Of a stretch of DNA of 64,000 bases, positions 1 through 12,629 are shown in pieces (position 1 is the stretch's first letter; the number at the start of each line of letters is the position of its first letter). A program made the position numbers and the translations under genes. The notes beneath the pieces were generated by a model, which saw nothing but the letters and a program-made list of their open reading frames with translations, searched no databases and had not been told where the DNA came from. Source of the DNA: Vandiemenella viatica (Eukaryota; Arthropoda; Insecta; Orthoptera; Morabidae); NCBI GenBank assembly GCA_031002005.1, contig CM061921.1, positions 179,498,935 to 179,562,934 on the forward strand, written 5' to 3'.

Positions 1-27
1 TTAGTTTCAGCCATCTGGTGTATTAAT
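1..27 (-). pseudogene. trnK: trnK fragment, NUMT copy 1
   Basis: Reverse complement carries the start of a mitochondrial tRNA-Lys (CACCAGATGGCTGAAA) directly after the cox2 end. It is cut by the window edge, so the NUMT continues to the left. The full copy-2 equivalent at 23725-23794 supports the call. Confidence 0.6.
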
Positions 28-160
28 CAATCATATTTAGAGATTGAATTTCAATTGTTTTATTTAAAATAACTTCGAATCTAGTTATTTTTTGATTCAT
101 GATAAGAATAATTTTCTTGGTGTACTTTTAATTACAATAGGAATTAATTTGTAGTCTATA
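28..160 (-). pseudogene. cox2: cox2 3' part, NUMT copy 1
   Basis: This is the 3' end of a mitochondrial cytochrome oxidase subunit II copy on the minus strand. It aligns by eye with copy 2 at 23795-23950 and is separated from the rest of cox2 (4390-4946) by the LINE at 161-4389. It is not functional in the nucleus: it is split and uses the mitochondrial code. Confidence 0.75.
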
Positions 161-538
161 CCACACATTTCTGATCATTGTCGTTCTTCGGCAGCCGTTA
201 CGTGAGGCAGTGCTTTCTGTGGTGTTTAGTTTTCTTTTGTTTCATCTTTGAATATTTGGTTAGCAGTGACGTAGTACCTCTAGTGATAATTTAATTAAAA
301 GTGTGTAGTTAGGTGTGGCTTCATCTTTGCATATTGGTTTGTCAGTAGCAGCAGTTGCAGTCGTTGCTCGGAATCGTTACGTGAAGTAGTACCTCCAGTG
401 CAAATTTAATTTAAAGTGCGTAGTTAGCGTAAGCTTCGTCTTTGTATATTTGGTTATTGACAAAAGGCCTCCTTCTGAGAACGCATAGTGAGTCCGTTTT
501 TCTCGTGTACTCCTTAGTTTTTCTTTCTGTAAGGTATT
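161..538 (+). repeat. LINE 5' UTR with degenerate tandem repeats
   Basis: Three imperfect units share a CGTTACGTGA-type start (near 195, 268 and 376), a TTTAATTTAAA-type middle and a CTTTGxATATTTGGTTA-type end. Repeated 5' UTR modules are common LINE promoters; promoter function here is inferred. Similar sequence recurs at 63870-64000. Confidence 0.6.
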
Positions 539-1504
539 ATGTGTAGGGACTGTTGTTGTTGTGTGCAGACACAGGCTGAGGTGACTGACCCGCGCATCCA
601 GCCTGCAGCTTTGGTAACAAGAGTTACACAGCTGGAAGCTGCCGCAAGTGAGTGCAGTAGATGCGGTATTGGTGACCCTGTAGGCGCTGATCGGCTTGCA
701 GGTTCTCCCATACCAGTCATCGTACCTGCAGTCCAGGCCGAGATGTCGGAAGCTATGCGGCCGTCGCCTAGGGGTGGCTGGCGTGTGGTGTCTGGACGTC
801 GACGGCGTATGCGGGGGCAGTCATGCAAGCTTGAGTCCCAAGAAGGCGAGCTTGTACCTCTGTCCAATCGGTTTGACGCATTGTCTGGAACTGATTCAGT
901 CCTGCAATCGTCGGCCTGTGAGTTGGCAGCCCCACAGCCCGCTAAGTCTGGACAACTGCAGAAGGGGGTTTTAGTGGTCGGTAGCTCCAACGTTAGGCGC
1001 TTTATCGAACCCCTTAGGGAAATGGCGAAGAGGTCGGGGATGAATTCCGGTATCCATTCATTGTGTATTCCGGGGGGTCTGATCCGAGATGTGGAACAGG
1101 CCATCACGGATGCCATTGAACGGACGGGGTGCAGCCAGCTGCGGATTGTGGCTCATGTCGGCAGCAATGATGCTAGCCGCCTAGGGTCGGAGGTTATCCT
1201 CTCGTCCTTTGGGCGACTTGCAGAAAGGGTGAACTCTGTGGCCATTGGCCGCAAGATTTCTGCTGAGCTATCCATCTGCAGCATTGTCGATAGGACTGAC
1301 TGTGGACCACTCGTTCAGAGCCGTGTTGAGGGGCTGAACCAGAGGATACGGCGCTTCTGTGATAGTCATGGCTGCAGATTCCTTGATCTTCGCCCTGGGG
1401 TTGAGTCTTGTAGGAATCCCTTGGATAGATCAGGGGTGCACTACACACGGGTGGCAGGGGCCGTGTGGAGTGCATTGGGGGTTTTTTGGGCTGAGGGAGG
1501 ATGA
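539..1504 (+). CDS. LINE ORF1 protein with SGNH-hydrolase-like (esterase) domain
   Basis: Open frame of 321 codons. The N-terminus is Cys-rich (CRDCCCC at residues 3-9, a further CSRC near residue 40), which could be a small zinc-binding region. Residues ~143-320 resemble an SGNH hydrolase: block I as VGSSN (G148-S149-S150), block III as GSND (208-211) and a terminal GVH with His301. The usual block V Asp three residues before His is Ser298 here, so catalysis may be weakened or lost. ORF1 proteins of CR1/L2 LINEs carry such an esterase domain and bind RNA in the retrotransposition particle. ORF2 begins within ~90 bases downstream in other frames. The Met at 539 is the first in frame after the repeated UTR. 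Intactness beside a broken ORF2 may be chance or recent age. Confidence 0.75.
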   Translation: MCRDCCCCVQTQAEVTDPRIQPAALVTRVTQLEAAASECSRCGIGDPVGADRLAGSPIPVIVPAVQAEMSEAMRPSPRGGWRVVSGRRRRMRGQSCKLESQEGELVPLSNRFDALSGTDSVLQSSACELAAPQPAKSGQLQKGVLVVGSSNVRRFIEPLREMAKRSGMNSGIHSLCIPGGLIRDVEQAITDAIERTGCSQLRIVAHVGSNDASRLGSEVILSSFGRLAERVNSVAIGRKISAELSICSIVDRTDCGPLVQSRVEGLNQRIRRFCDSHGCRFLDLRPGVESCRNPLDRSGVHYTRVAGAVWSALGVFWAEGG

Positions 1505-1589
1505 CCCTGAGGAGGAAATTCAGTTGCGGACAGCCAAGATAAATTCAGCACCGCGTGTTACGGGTAGCTTAAAAGAATCCCGAACATTA

Positions 1590-4310
1590 AAAGTTCTAGT
1601 AGTTAACTGCAGAAGTGTTTGTAATAAACAGCCTGAACTCGAAAACAATTATTCGTAGTACAGATGCTGATATCGTAATAGGCACAGAAAGTTGGTTAAA
1701 ACCGGATATAAGTTCCGCCGAAATTTTTAATAGTAACATGAACATTTTCCGTAAGGATAGGTTGCATTCACAAGGAGGTGGTGTATTTAAAGCTGTTTGT
1801 AAGTACCTCCCATGTAGCTAAATAGATGTCCATACTGTCTGCGAAATCATATGGATCAAGCTCAACGTAGCTAGTACAAAGCTTGTGATAGGCTCGTTCT
1901 ATCGTCCACCCGATGCAAGCGTAAATATTGCCGAGGCCTTGAAAAATAATGTAAATAATATAGCACGGCAATTTCCGGACCATGCAATAATGCTAGGAGG
2001 TGACTTTAACTTGCTAGATATCGACTGGACTAATTACGTTCACGTTACTGGGGACAGGAATAAAGCAGCTTGCGAAATCATTCTAGACCTCTTCTCAGAT
2101 CACCATCTTGAACAGCTCATAACTGAACCCACGAGATGCCTCAACGGTAACGAAAATATTTTAGATATAGTTGTTACAAGTAGGCCCGAACTATTCACGG
2201 ATATTTCTACCACCGCAGGAATAAGTGATCACAAAGCTGTAATTGCTACAGTAAAACCAACAAACACGCGCAGAAAAAGAAAAGAGAGGATCGTTTACAA
2301 ATTCGAAAAGGCTTCAAAAGAGTGTTTTAGAGCGTATTTGAGGCATAATTACCACACCTTCTTAGTAGCAGGAGGCACCGTTGAAGAGAGGTGGCATCGA
2401 TTCCTACATATGCTCGGGGAAGGTATGAACTTGCATATACCGAAACGGACAACCAGGGAAGAGAACGATCCCCCATGGTACACACTGGAGGTTAAAAGGT
2501 TACTCAAGAAGCAAAGGAAGATACATGCACGATCAAAAAGGACGATGCATCGGACTGATTTAGATAAGTTATTGGAGATAAGGGGACGTGTTAAGAATGC
2601 GATGCGTGAGGCATTTAATAACTTTCGTGAAAATTCTCTCTCTAAAAGCCTCACTGAAAACCCTAAGAAATTTTGGTCGTATGTAAAAAAAGTTAGTTGT
2701 AGTGGGAACAATAAGCCAGTTCTAATAAAAGACGGACGGGAGGTTGAAGACAGCCGCGACAAGGCTACCGTATTTAACACCGAATTCAAAAATTCATTCA
2801 CGCGAGAAAACATGGAAAACATCCCCACTTTACCACATCGTGTGGAATTAGAGATGGATCCGATAGAAATTGATAGCGTAGGAATTGTAAAGCAATTAAA
2901 ACTCCTGAAGTGGGGTAAAGCGCCGGGTCCCGATGGTATACCGGTAAGAGTATTTTCTGAATACGCGGAGGATATTGAACCATTTCTGTCAGATATATTC
3001 CGTAAATCACTAGAAGAGAGAAAAGTACCTTCTAGCTGGAAAATAGCCCAGGTAATTCCCGTTTTTAAGAAAGGAGATCGGAGTGATCCTAGGAATTATC
3101 GACCCATATCTCTAACATCGGTCTGCAGCAGAATTCTGGAACATGTCATATGCTCGAACATAATGAAGTTTCTAGATGAGAACGAGTTACTTACACCATG
3201 TCAACACGGATTTAGGAAGAAGAGATCGTGTGAAACACAATTGGCCCTATTTTACCACGACATAATGAAAGTTATCGATGCAGGTTCGCAAGTTGATGCT
3301 GTTTTTTTTTTGGATTTTCAGAAAGCTTTTGATTCTGTGCCACACAACCGACTCTTAGCGAAGATTCGAGCTTACTGGTATTTCGGCTCAGATTTGCGAG
3401 TGGATACGTGATTTTCTAACTGGTCGATCACAGTATGTCGTTGTTGACGGGGAAGCCTCTTCTAAGATAAATGTTACTTCGGGCGTTCCTCAAGGAAGTG
3501 TAATAGGTCCACTTCTTTTCTTAATATTTATAAACGATCTAGGTGACAACGTCAAATGCTGGTTGCGATTGTTTGCCGACGATGCGGTTATCTATAGGGA
3601 AATAAGGTGCTCCGACGATTGCTTAGAAATTCAGCGTGATTTGGATGCTATTTTCGATTGGTGCCGTAAATGGCAGCTTACACTTAATTGCAAAAAGTGC
3701 AAGGCAATGCGGATAAGTAACAAGAAGAATCAGTTTGTTCACGAGTACAAAATAAACAATTCACCTGTTGACACGGTTGATTCCGTGAAGTATCTGGGGG
3801 TGATAGTACAAAGCAACATGAAATGGGACATGCACATAACTTCCGTCGTAGGCAAGGCAAATTCTAAATTACGATTCATAGGTCGTATTTTGAGGAATTG
3901 TAATGCTCAAACAAAGGAGATAGCAGTATAAAACACTAGTGCGTCCGCATCTGGATTACTGTTGTGGGGTTTGGGATCCGTATCGCAAGGTTCTGATTGA
4001 CTCAGTTGAGAGGGTGCAGAGGAGAGCCGCTAGATTCGTGACTTGTTGTTACAGCCCTTATGAAAGCGTCACAGAATTGATACATAGATTGGGCTGGGAT
4101 AGTTTGGAAGACAGACGACGTAGCTTGCGTTCGAATTTATTGGAGAATATGCGAAAAAATTTAATTTAGAGTGCAATGAAATACTTCTTCCGCCAACCTA
4201 TTTAGGTCGCAATGACCGGAGGGATAAGATTAGAGAAATAAGATGCCGTACTGATACTTATATGTATTCCTTCTTTCCTCGCACTATTCGGGATTGGAAT
4301 GGGCGGGTTT
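1590..4310 (+). pseudogene. LINE ORF2 (endonuclease-reverse transcriptase), frame-broken
   Basis: The endonuclease part has TESWLKPDI (near 1690), FRKDRLHSQGGG (near 1750), FYRPP (near 1895) and GGDFNLLDIDW (near 1996). The RT part has GKAPGPDGIP (near 2920), NYRPISLTSV (near 3090), QHGFRKKRSCETQL (near 3200), FLDFQKAFDSVPH (near 3310), GVPQGS (near 3483) and the catalytic FADD box (3572-3583). The C-terminal FFPRTIRDWN is near 4272. Breaks seen: a frame change near 1645, an in-frame TAA at 1819-1821, and frame changes near 3375, 3930 and 4160. In life the enzyme nicks target DNA and reverse-transcribes the LINE RNA there; this copy cannot. Confidence 0.88.
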
Positions 4311-4370
4311 AGGATTGGATGCTTAGCACCCTCTGCCACCCACAATGTTTGTGATTTACAGAGTATGAAT

Positions 4371-4388
4371 GTAGATGTAGATGTAGAT
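4371..4388 (+). repeat. 3' terminal GTAGAT repeats of the LINE
   Basis: Three GTAGAT-type hexamers end the LINE immediately before the 3' target-site duplication. Short 3' repeats in place of poly(A) are typical of CR1/L2 elements. Confidence 0.8.
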
Positions 4389-4389
4389 T

Positions 4390-4946
4390 GTCTATAAAAT
4401 ACACCAGAATGATTAATATTAAATATGGCTATGATTAATAGTCCTGCTGTATTAACTACTTTAATACCAATGGATGGTACTGTTCATGAGTGTAATATGT
4501 CAGAAGATGTTGTTAAAATATGGTTTGGGACACTTATAGGTATAATGGTAAAACTATGAACATCTATTATTTTTAAGATAATTTTTACTTAATAATATAT
4601 AAATGAACCAAATTCAATATTCATATCTTCAATATCATTGATGCCCAATTGTTTTAATTGTAATCAGGGCATCATTAGTAACATCAATCAAATAAATCAT
4701 ATAAAGTAATGGCAATGCAATTAAAATTAAAGTTATTTCTGGCGATATAGTTCAGATTGATTCAATTAATGTTTTGTAATATATATCTATATAATATAAC
4801 TTGTTATTTAATGTACATATTATCAAATAACCTACTGCTACAGTGATTTCAATTAAACCAATTAATACATGATTATGAAAAAATGATAATTATTCTATTA
4901 ATTGTGATGATCTATTTTAAAATGTAATATTTCACTAAGTTGCCAT
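4390..4946 (-). pseudogene. cox2: cox2 5' part, NUMT copy 1
   Basis: The minus strand starts at 4946 with ATGGCAACTT and continues with the conserved cox2 N-terminal coding region (FFHNHVLIGLIEI-like). Frame is lost in places. Together with 28-160 it makes one cox2 split by the LINE. The start matches that of copy 2 at 24508. Confidence 0.85.
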
Positions 4947-4950
4947 ATAG

Positions 4951-5016
4951 TTTCTAATGAATATTTAAGTTTTATTTGTATAGTTTAAATTCATTATACT
5001 TGTCTGCCATATTAGA
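4951..5016 (-). pseudogene. trnL2: trnL2 (UUR), NUMT copy 1
   Basis: Minus strand shows TCTAATATGGCAGA at the 5' end, an anticodon loop with TAA and a closing TTAGA, sitting between cox1 and cox2 as in the ancestral insect order. Confidence 0.8.
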
Positions 5017-6485
<1,469 letters not shown>

Positions 6486-6557
6486 GGCGAGATGACTAAA
6501 GATTAAGGGGATAGTCTGTAAATCTGTTTATGAGTTCAGCTCTCTCACCAGTAAAAG
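6486..6557 (+). pseudogene. trnY: trnY relic, NUMT copy 1
   Basis: Plus strand has an anticodon arm with GTA (GTCTGTAAATC) next to the cox1 start, the expected place and strand for tRNA-Tyr. Confidence 0.6.
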
Positions 6558-6625
6558 CTTTACATTAGATAATGATATTAGACTGCAATTCTAATGGTGT
6601 TGTAATAATTAAGCCTAAAATTTGT
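6558..6625 (+). pseudogene. trnC: trnC relic, NUMT copy 1
   Basis: Plus strand has an anticodon arm with GCA (GACTGCAATTC), directly after trnY as expected for tRNA-Cys. Confidence 0.6.
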
Positions 6626-6639
6626 TCTTTTATTTATAT

Positions 6640-6690
6640 CTTTTAAGGCAAATAGTTTATTTAACTTAAATCTTATTGTAGATGTAAATA
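6640..6690 (-). pseudogene. trnW: trnW relic, NUMT copy 1
   Basis: Reverse complement contains AAGTTAAATAAACTATT followed by TGCCTTAAAAG, resembling the D arm and anticodon side of tRNA-Trp. Position after trnC fits. Degenerate. Confidence 0.4.
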
Positions 6691-6960
6691 TTTTTTAATT
6701 TCAAGCAATGTGATATCACTGGTATAGGTGCTACCTTTTATAAAGTTATTAAAATTTAATAATATGTTCAGTTGGTTTTTCTTATGATATTCAGAAATCA
6801 TGTATGAAACGGTGCTGCTCAATTTTTAATAATATTCTCCATGAAATCATCAAAACTATAATTGGGTTGCTATCCCAAAAAATATTATTACAAATGTTTA
6901 GTTTTAGCCATTTTTAATTGGGTCAAATAAGTTAAGGGTGTTCAGTTCACCATAGGATTC
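6691..6960. other. Junction where nad2 is missing, NUMT copy 1
   Basis: Only ~270 bases lie between the trnW relic and the AT-rich control region, where insects carry nad2 (about 1 kb), trnM, trnQ and trnI. A TTGGGTTGCTATCCCAA stretch near 6873 may be a mutated trnM anticodon arm. I see no nad2 frame on either strand. Confidence 0.5.
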
Positions 6961-7560
6961 CTCATATTAAAGAAAAAACAATACACATATATTTTATATA
7001 ATTATATTATAATATATAAATTAATATAGAAAGATGTATATTATAAAATTTACTCATATTTTATGTATATTTATAAGATATTTGAAGTAGTTGAGATATT
7101 TTAAAAGAGATATTTTATCTAAAAAACTTATTGGTAATTATTTAACTAAATATGTATATATTTTATTGTCGTATTGATAATTAAAGAATATTGTTTTACA
7201 GAAATAATTTATAATAAATTAGTTATCTGAATAATATATAATAAAATAATAATCTGTAGTAAAATAAATTATTTATTGTATATAACTATATATTAATATA
7301 CAATAATAGTAATTATAAAATCTTATTTAAATGGGAATGCTGGTTTATATTAATAAATAACTTATATTAAATACTTAATGCTGTACAGAATAAGTATTTA
7401 CATTTTTAATTTTTATAAAATAAAAAATTTAAAGAGATTAAATGATACAATTACGTGTTTAGATTAATACCAGGTATAAATTAAAATTTATTGTGTACTT
7501 ATAACTAAAATAGTTATATATATATAGAGAGAGAGTATTTATTGTGTTGTTGACGAGGGC
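6961..7560. pseudogene. Mitochondrial control region, NUMT copy 1
   Basis: Extremely AT-rich non-coding DNA between the tRNA cluster and rrnS, with ATTATATTATAATATATAAATT-type runs. It aligns with 26400-27000 of copy 2. No origin or promoter motif could be fixed. Confidence 0.7.
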
Positions 7561-8395
7561 TTGATATTCTATTTATTTTTCACTAAAAACATTACTTTTT
7601 TATACTAATTTGTATAATTAAATTTAGTATTTGAATTTTATTATTTTTTAATCAAATAAAATTTTGATACTTGCTTTGAACTTAAATCTTTTTGTATATT
7701 ATATGTAAGATTTTTACTTAATGTCCGTTATATAGTAATTTGTATTAACTGTTAAATTATTTTGGAATTAGTATTAAGTATTTGCAAATTGTGTGCCAAC
7801 AGCCGCGGTTAAACAATAAATGCATTTTAAAATTATTGGTTCTTTCTATCTAAATATATAGGTAAAATTATATTTTATTTATGTAGAATTTTAATTTTAT
7901 TCATTTCTACAAAGGAGACTATAAATTTTAAATTAAAAATTGGGATTAGGTACCCTGTTTTTTAATGTTAATTAATCGACAAGAGTAGTATTAGGTATGT
8001 TACTAAAACTCAAAAAATTTGGTGGTGTTTTATCTATTTACAGGAACGTGTACTGTAATGGATATTACACGAATTTTTTATACTTTATTTATTGGTTTGT
8101 CTATCGCAATTATAAGAATATTATATATGAATTTTAATTTTCCTTTAATTTAGTTGAAATATTTTCAGGTCAAGATACAGCTTATAATACAGTAGAGATG
8201 GGTTACAATAAATTTATTTATATAAATAATATTGTTTAATATTTATTTGAGGGTGGATTTAAAAGCAATATAAATCATCTATTAATATGATTTGAGCTCT
8301 AAAATGAGTACTCGTTGCCTGTCGCTCTCCTTCTTATAGATGAGAAGAGTGGTAACATAGTAGGTGTACTGGGAGGTGTATCTAGAAAGATCATG
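7561..8395 (+). pseudogene. rrnS: 12S rRNA relic, NUMT copy 1
   Basis: Contains the universal small-subunit motif as CAGCCGCGGTTAAAC (near 7800), a 3' decoding-site region with GATGAGAAGAGTGGTAACATAGTAG (near 8339) and the terminal GTGTATCTAGAA (near 8377). Length is normal for insects. A copy of the mitochondrial N-strand gene, not expected to be transcribed. Confidence 0.88.
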
Positions 8396-8450
8396 GTAGT
8401 TTGATAATTGTGCAATTCAAGACATCTTAAAATATTAATTTTTCTATATT
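8396..8450 (+). pseudogene. trnV: trnV relic, NUMT copy 1
   Basis: The stretch between rrnS and rrnL ends with GTGCAATTCAAGACATCTTA, a T-arm and acceptor similar to copy 2 (36426-36489). The anticodon arm is damaged. Confidence 0.45.
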
Positions 8451-9655
8451 TATTTCATTTTTATTAATAAGAATTTCATTTATTATTTTTTTTGTATATT
8501 TTATGGAAAAAGTATTATTTACTTGTAAAGTAATTGGATTACTTAATTATACAAAATATTATTTTATTTATTGTACTTTTCAAATCACGTTATATCAAAA
8601 TATATTTACTGTTCTTGATTGAGATGGAGCTAAATAAAGTTAATGTTGAATATTTTTTTATAATTTATGTTTAGTAGTGATGTATTATTCGGTATTTAAT
8701 ACATCTAGTTTCATTAGTTAAAAAATTTTAATAATGAATTTAATGTTTTATTTATTAATGTTTTGTAATTGTTTTTTTATAATTTAGGAGATAAGATATT
8801 AATATTTATTTATATAAATTTTATAATAATAAGCTTTCAGTCAGCTATTTGAATTATTACATTTTAGTTCATATAAATCGTATTTTATGTAATATTTATA
8901 TATAATGTAAAGATAAATTTTCAAACAATAAGTGATATGAAAATATGATTGAATAATTAAATATTTTTGTATAGATGTTATTAGAATATAATCTGATTTG
9001 TAAGGAATTAGGCATAATTATTTCAGGCCTGTATATGAAAAACATGTCTTCTTGATAATAATTAAAAGTGTGACTAGCTAACTGATTTAATAAGGAGCCG
9101 CGGTATTTTGATTGTGTAATGGTAGCATAATCATTATATTTTGTAATTAAGTGCTAGAAAGAATGGTTTAGCAAGGAATTAGCTGTCTTGTATTAATTGA
9201 TTAAATTTAACTTTTGAGGCAAACTACTGAAATATGTTTCTAGGACGATAAGACGCTGTACAACTTTATAATAATTATTATTTGATTTATTAGTTAATTT
9301 TTATTTACAATTTTTTTTTGGGGTGACAGGGAGAATAAATAAACATTCTTTTATTGGATCGTTAATATATGTTTTTTGATCCACAATATATGATTAAAAG
9401 TTTAAGTTACATTGGGGATAATAGTGTATTTATTTTAGAGAGTACGTATTGATAAAATAAATGCGAACTCGATGGTGGATTAAGAATAAGTCATGGTGTA
9501 GATATCATATAATTAGGTGTGTACAACCTTTAATTTCTTACAAAATCTGAGTTCAGAATTGTGTAAGCCAGAGGTCACTCTCTTTCCTGAATAAATTTAT
9601 TGTTATTTGTACAAAAGGACCATAGAAATGAAACAATCTTAATATATTTAAATAT
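8451..9655 (+). pseudogene. rrnL: 16S rRNA relic, NUMT copy 1
   Basis: Shows large-subunit motifs: TGTAATGGTAGCATAATCAT (near 9114), GGAATTAGCTGTCT (near 9175) and the peptidyl-transferase region with GATGGTGGATTAAG (near 9470). Order control region-rrnS-trnV-rrnL-trnL1-nad1 on one strand is the ancestral insect one. Confidence 0.88.
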
Positions 9656-9726
9656 TAATACTACTTTGGCAGACAAGTTCAGTAAGTTTACATCTCAATT
9701 ATGTGAATTTATTTTTATGGGTGATA
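9656..9726 (+). pseudogene. trnL1: trnL1 (CUN) relic, NUMT copy 1
   Basis: ACTACTTTGGCAGACAAGT matches the 5' half of tRNA-Leu(CUN). The anticodon loop reads TTTACATCT, so TAG is lost, in contrast to copy 2. Confidence 0.6.
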
Positions 9727-10690
9727 TTGATGATATATGATTTAATCATGTTTGCAATTAATTTTATTTTACTGTTTATTTTATTTTTATTAAGAGTGGC
9801 TTTTTTTTAACTTTATTAGGACATAAAGTATTGGGATATATTCAAATTCGTAAAGGACGAAATAGGTTTGAAATTATTACTATTCCTCAAACTTTTAGTT
9901 ATGCCGTTACATTGCTGTCTAAACGACATTCTTTTCCTTACATAACAAATTATCTTACATATTATTTTTCTCCTTCATTTAATTCAATAGTTCATTATTT
10001 ATATGAATCCTGTGGGCTTATTTAACTTATTTATGTTCCTATATTTACTGATTTTATTTTTTCTTTGTTGTACAAGTTTTGGAGTTTATACAACTATAAT
10101 TGCTGGATGATCATCTAATTCTAACTATTCTTTATTTGTTTATTTACGTTCTGTTGCTAAACTATTTTATGAAGTAAGATTAGGATTAATTTCATTATCT
10201 CCTATCAGTTTAATTGATACATTTAACGTGTATTATATATATTTATACCAATTAAGTAGATGATTTTGTTCATACATGTTCCCTTTATTATAGCAGGCGT
10301 TACTCAATATTTGGCTGTACTAATCGTACTCCATTTGATTTTTCTGAAGTTGAGTCAGACCTAGTTTCTGGGTTCAATATTAAATAAGGTGCATGTGGTT
10401 TCACTTTAATTTTTCTTACTTGGTATATATGTATTTTTTTTATGACAGTAATATTGTATTTATTTTTTCGTAGTAGAGATTTTTGCAGACTGATAGATTT
10501 TAAAAAAAAATTAGTACTAATATGTTTTACATTTCTTTTAGTTTTTGGGATTCTCACATGATTCCGTTATGATAAATTAATATATTTATCTTGAATAAGG
10601 TTTTTTTAACTTTATGTTTGAATTATTTATGTTTTTTGTGGTTAAAAGTGCTGATGTTTTCTATTATTTAGTCCAATAATTATTGAATTA
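9727..10690 (+). pseudogene. nad1: nad1, NUMT copy 1
   Basis: NADH dehydrogenase subunit 1 relic. Readable pieces include the N-terminal helix, [15 protein letters not shown] coding near 9827 and the C-terminal region near 10560. Frameshifts separate them. Follows trnL1, precedes trnS2 on the opposite strand. Confidence 0.85.
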
Positions 10691-10758
10691 AGTTAATACG
10701 AGATTTAAACTTCTAGTTTATATTTTCAAGACATATGCTTTGGAGGTATTATGCTAAA
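10691..10758 (-). pseudogene. trnS2: trnS2 (UCN) relic, NUMT copy 1
   Basis: The minus strand has CAAAGCATATGTCTTGAAAA, the anticodon side of tRNA-Ser(UCN), followed by a TTAACTT acceptor. Expected position between nad1 and cytb. Confidence 0.65.
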
Positions 10759-10764
10759 TCACTA

Positions 10765-11905
10765 TTTATTTATTGTAACTCATAAATCTGAGATGCGAAT
10801 GTTTATATAATTTGAAAAATATATTACAGTTAATATTTGTCCTGTATAAATATATGATTTTTCTACTGGACGTTTTCCTGTTCATGTTAATATAATAATA
10901 GTTGATACAATTCTTCAAAAAATAATGTAATTTAAAAGAAAAAATCAAGTTCCATGGAATTGAGTTGTACTATAAAATGATATGATTATTAATATTCTAC
11001 TTGATATTTGTGATGCAATTACTCCTCCTAGGTAATTTGTAATTGATCGTAAAATTGCATATACTAATGAAAAATATCACAATGGTTTAATACGAATTGG
11101 GGTGACCAGTGGTTTAGCTGCAATTAAGCTATCAGGGTCTCCTAATATACATGGTCTAATTAATGAGATTTAAATTATAAAGATAATTATTATAATGAAT
11201 TTAATTGTTTCTTTGAATGTAAAATGTGTATGGATTTTAATTTTATCGATAATTCTATCTAAACCTAGCAGATTTCTTGTTCTTGCTACATAGAGTATAA
11301 ATGAATGAATTATAACTATTGCGGCGATAATGAATAGTAATACAAAGTGTAATGCACAGATTCGATTTAATTTAGTGTTATCAACTACAAATCCACCTCA
11401 TATTCATTGAAATAAATATGTTCCAATATATGGAACTGCTGATAGCAAATTGGTAATAACTGTTACTCCTCAAAATGTTATTTGACCTTATAGTAATACA
11501 TATCCTAGAAATGATGTTGCTAACACCAAAAACATTATTACTAAATTATTCAGATATGTATAAATATAAATCACCTATAATATAAATCTCGACCAACAGA
11601 AATATATAATCAAATCAAGAAAAATGATGCCCCATTGGCATGGATTGTACATATTATTTATCTGTTGCTTATGTCTCTACAAATGTGAATTACACTACTC
11701 AATGTTATTTCAGTATATAGGGGGTATAATTCGTCGCTAAAAATATTCCTGTTATGATTTGAGTTATAACACATAATCCTAATACTGATCTGAAGTTTCA
11801 AACAAATGAAATATTTATTGGGGCTGGTATGTCAGTTAATGAATTATTTATAATTGTAATTACTGTATTGCTAATGCATATGGGTGTATTCATTTATTAA
11901 TATTT
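10765..11905 (-). pseudogene. cytb: cytb, NUMT copy 1
   Basis: Cytochrome b relic of about normal length. Minus-strand coding shows PAPMNISFVWNF near 11830, an ANGASFF-like segment near 11640, WGG-VDN near 11395, and a C-terminal part near 10900. Nuclear stops and small indels are present. Confidence 0.88.
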
Positions 11906-11914
11906 GGATTGACC

Positions 11915-12352
11915 CCGTTGAAAAGTTAGTAATTTTTAATTCCCGATTATCATAATGAACAGATAAATTATCATTATCATAGTTATTCAATTTGATGATG
12001 TGTTACACAGTTTTTTGATTGATTCAGATATTTCTACATTTGAGAAACCTTTTACTATTATGTCTATTTATTTGTTGGTGAATCAGTACAGTTTTTTCTA
12101 TTTAATTGCTTGAAATTAATAGTACCAAAATAAATACTATTATTCAAATATTTTTATTTTGATATTAAACTTTTCATTTAAAGCATTACTGGTAATATAA
12201 ATGAAAATTTCTATTAATACGCCAAGAATAATTTAAATAAGATGTAAGATATTCAGAAGTTTGTTATAGTAAATGCTGTAAATATACAAGCTCTAATTGT
12301 TTGTAGAAGAGTGATTAATAACATTGATATCTTAATTGTATAATATTTATTA
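11915..12352 (-). pseudogene. nad6: nad6, partial, NUMT copy 1
   Basis: Membrane-helix coding on the minus strand (ISMLLITLLQTIRACIFT near 12320). Located upstream of cytb. The 5' end is cut where the repeat array begins at 12353. Confidence 0.65.
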
Positions 12353-12629
12353 CTAGGTGACCCGTGCAAAAATTTCGCGAATAGATTACTATGAACAGTG
12401 AGGTTGAATGCTTGTAATATAATTAAAAGTAGAACCGCATTATTGCAGCAAATATTTATTTGTTTAGTGTAATAGGTATGCAACATTGTACGAAACAGTT
12501 AGGAAAATTTTTCTATTTCGGTTATTTATTAAAAGAGATAAATAGCTCGTGATATAAAAATGCGTTGTAGAACCATTCATACTTTTTTCCCCTCAAGGGT
12601 TGAATTCCAAAAATTTCTTTCTTAATATA

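Larger units (their letters stand above)
161..4389 (+). mobile_element. CR1/L2-like non-LTR retrotransposon, near full length, decayed
   Basis: A LINE with a 5' UTR, an ORF1 with an esterase-like domain, an ORF2 with AP-endonuclease and reverse transcriptase motifs, and a 3' end of GTAGAT repeats. It sits in the NUMT cox2 and is flanked by the short direct repeat GTCTATA (154-160 and 4390-4396). Copy 2 shows the empty site near 23930-23945 (GTCCATA). An ORF1 with an SGNH/esterase fold together with this RT type is known from the CR1/L2 group, so I assign it there. ORF1 is open, but ORF2 has several frame breaks, so the copy is not autonomous. Confidence 0.85.
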
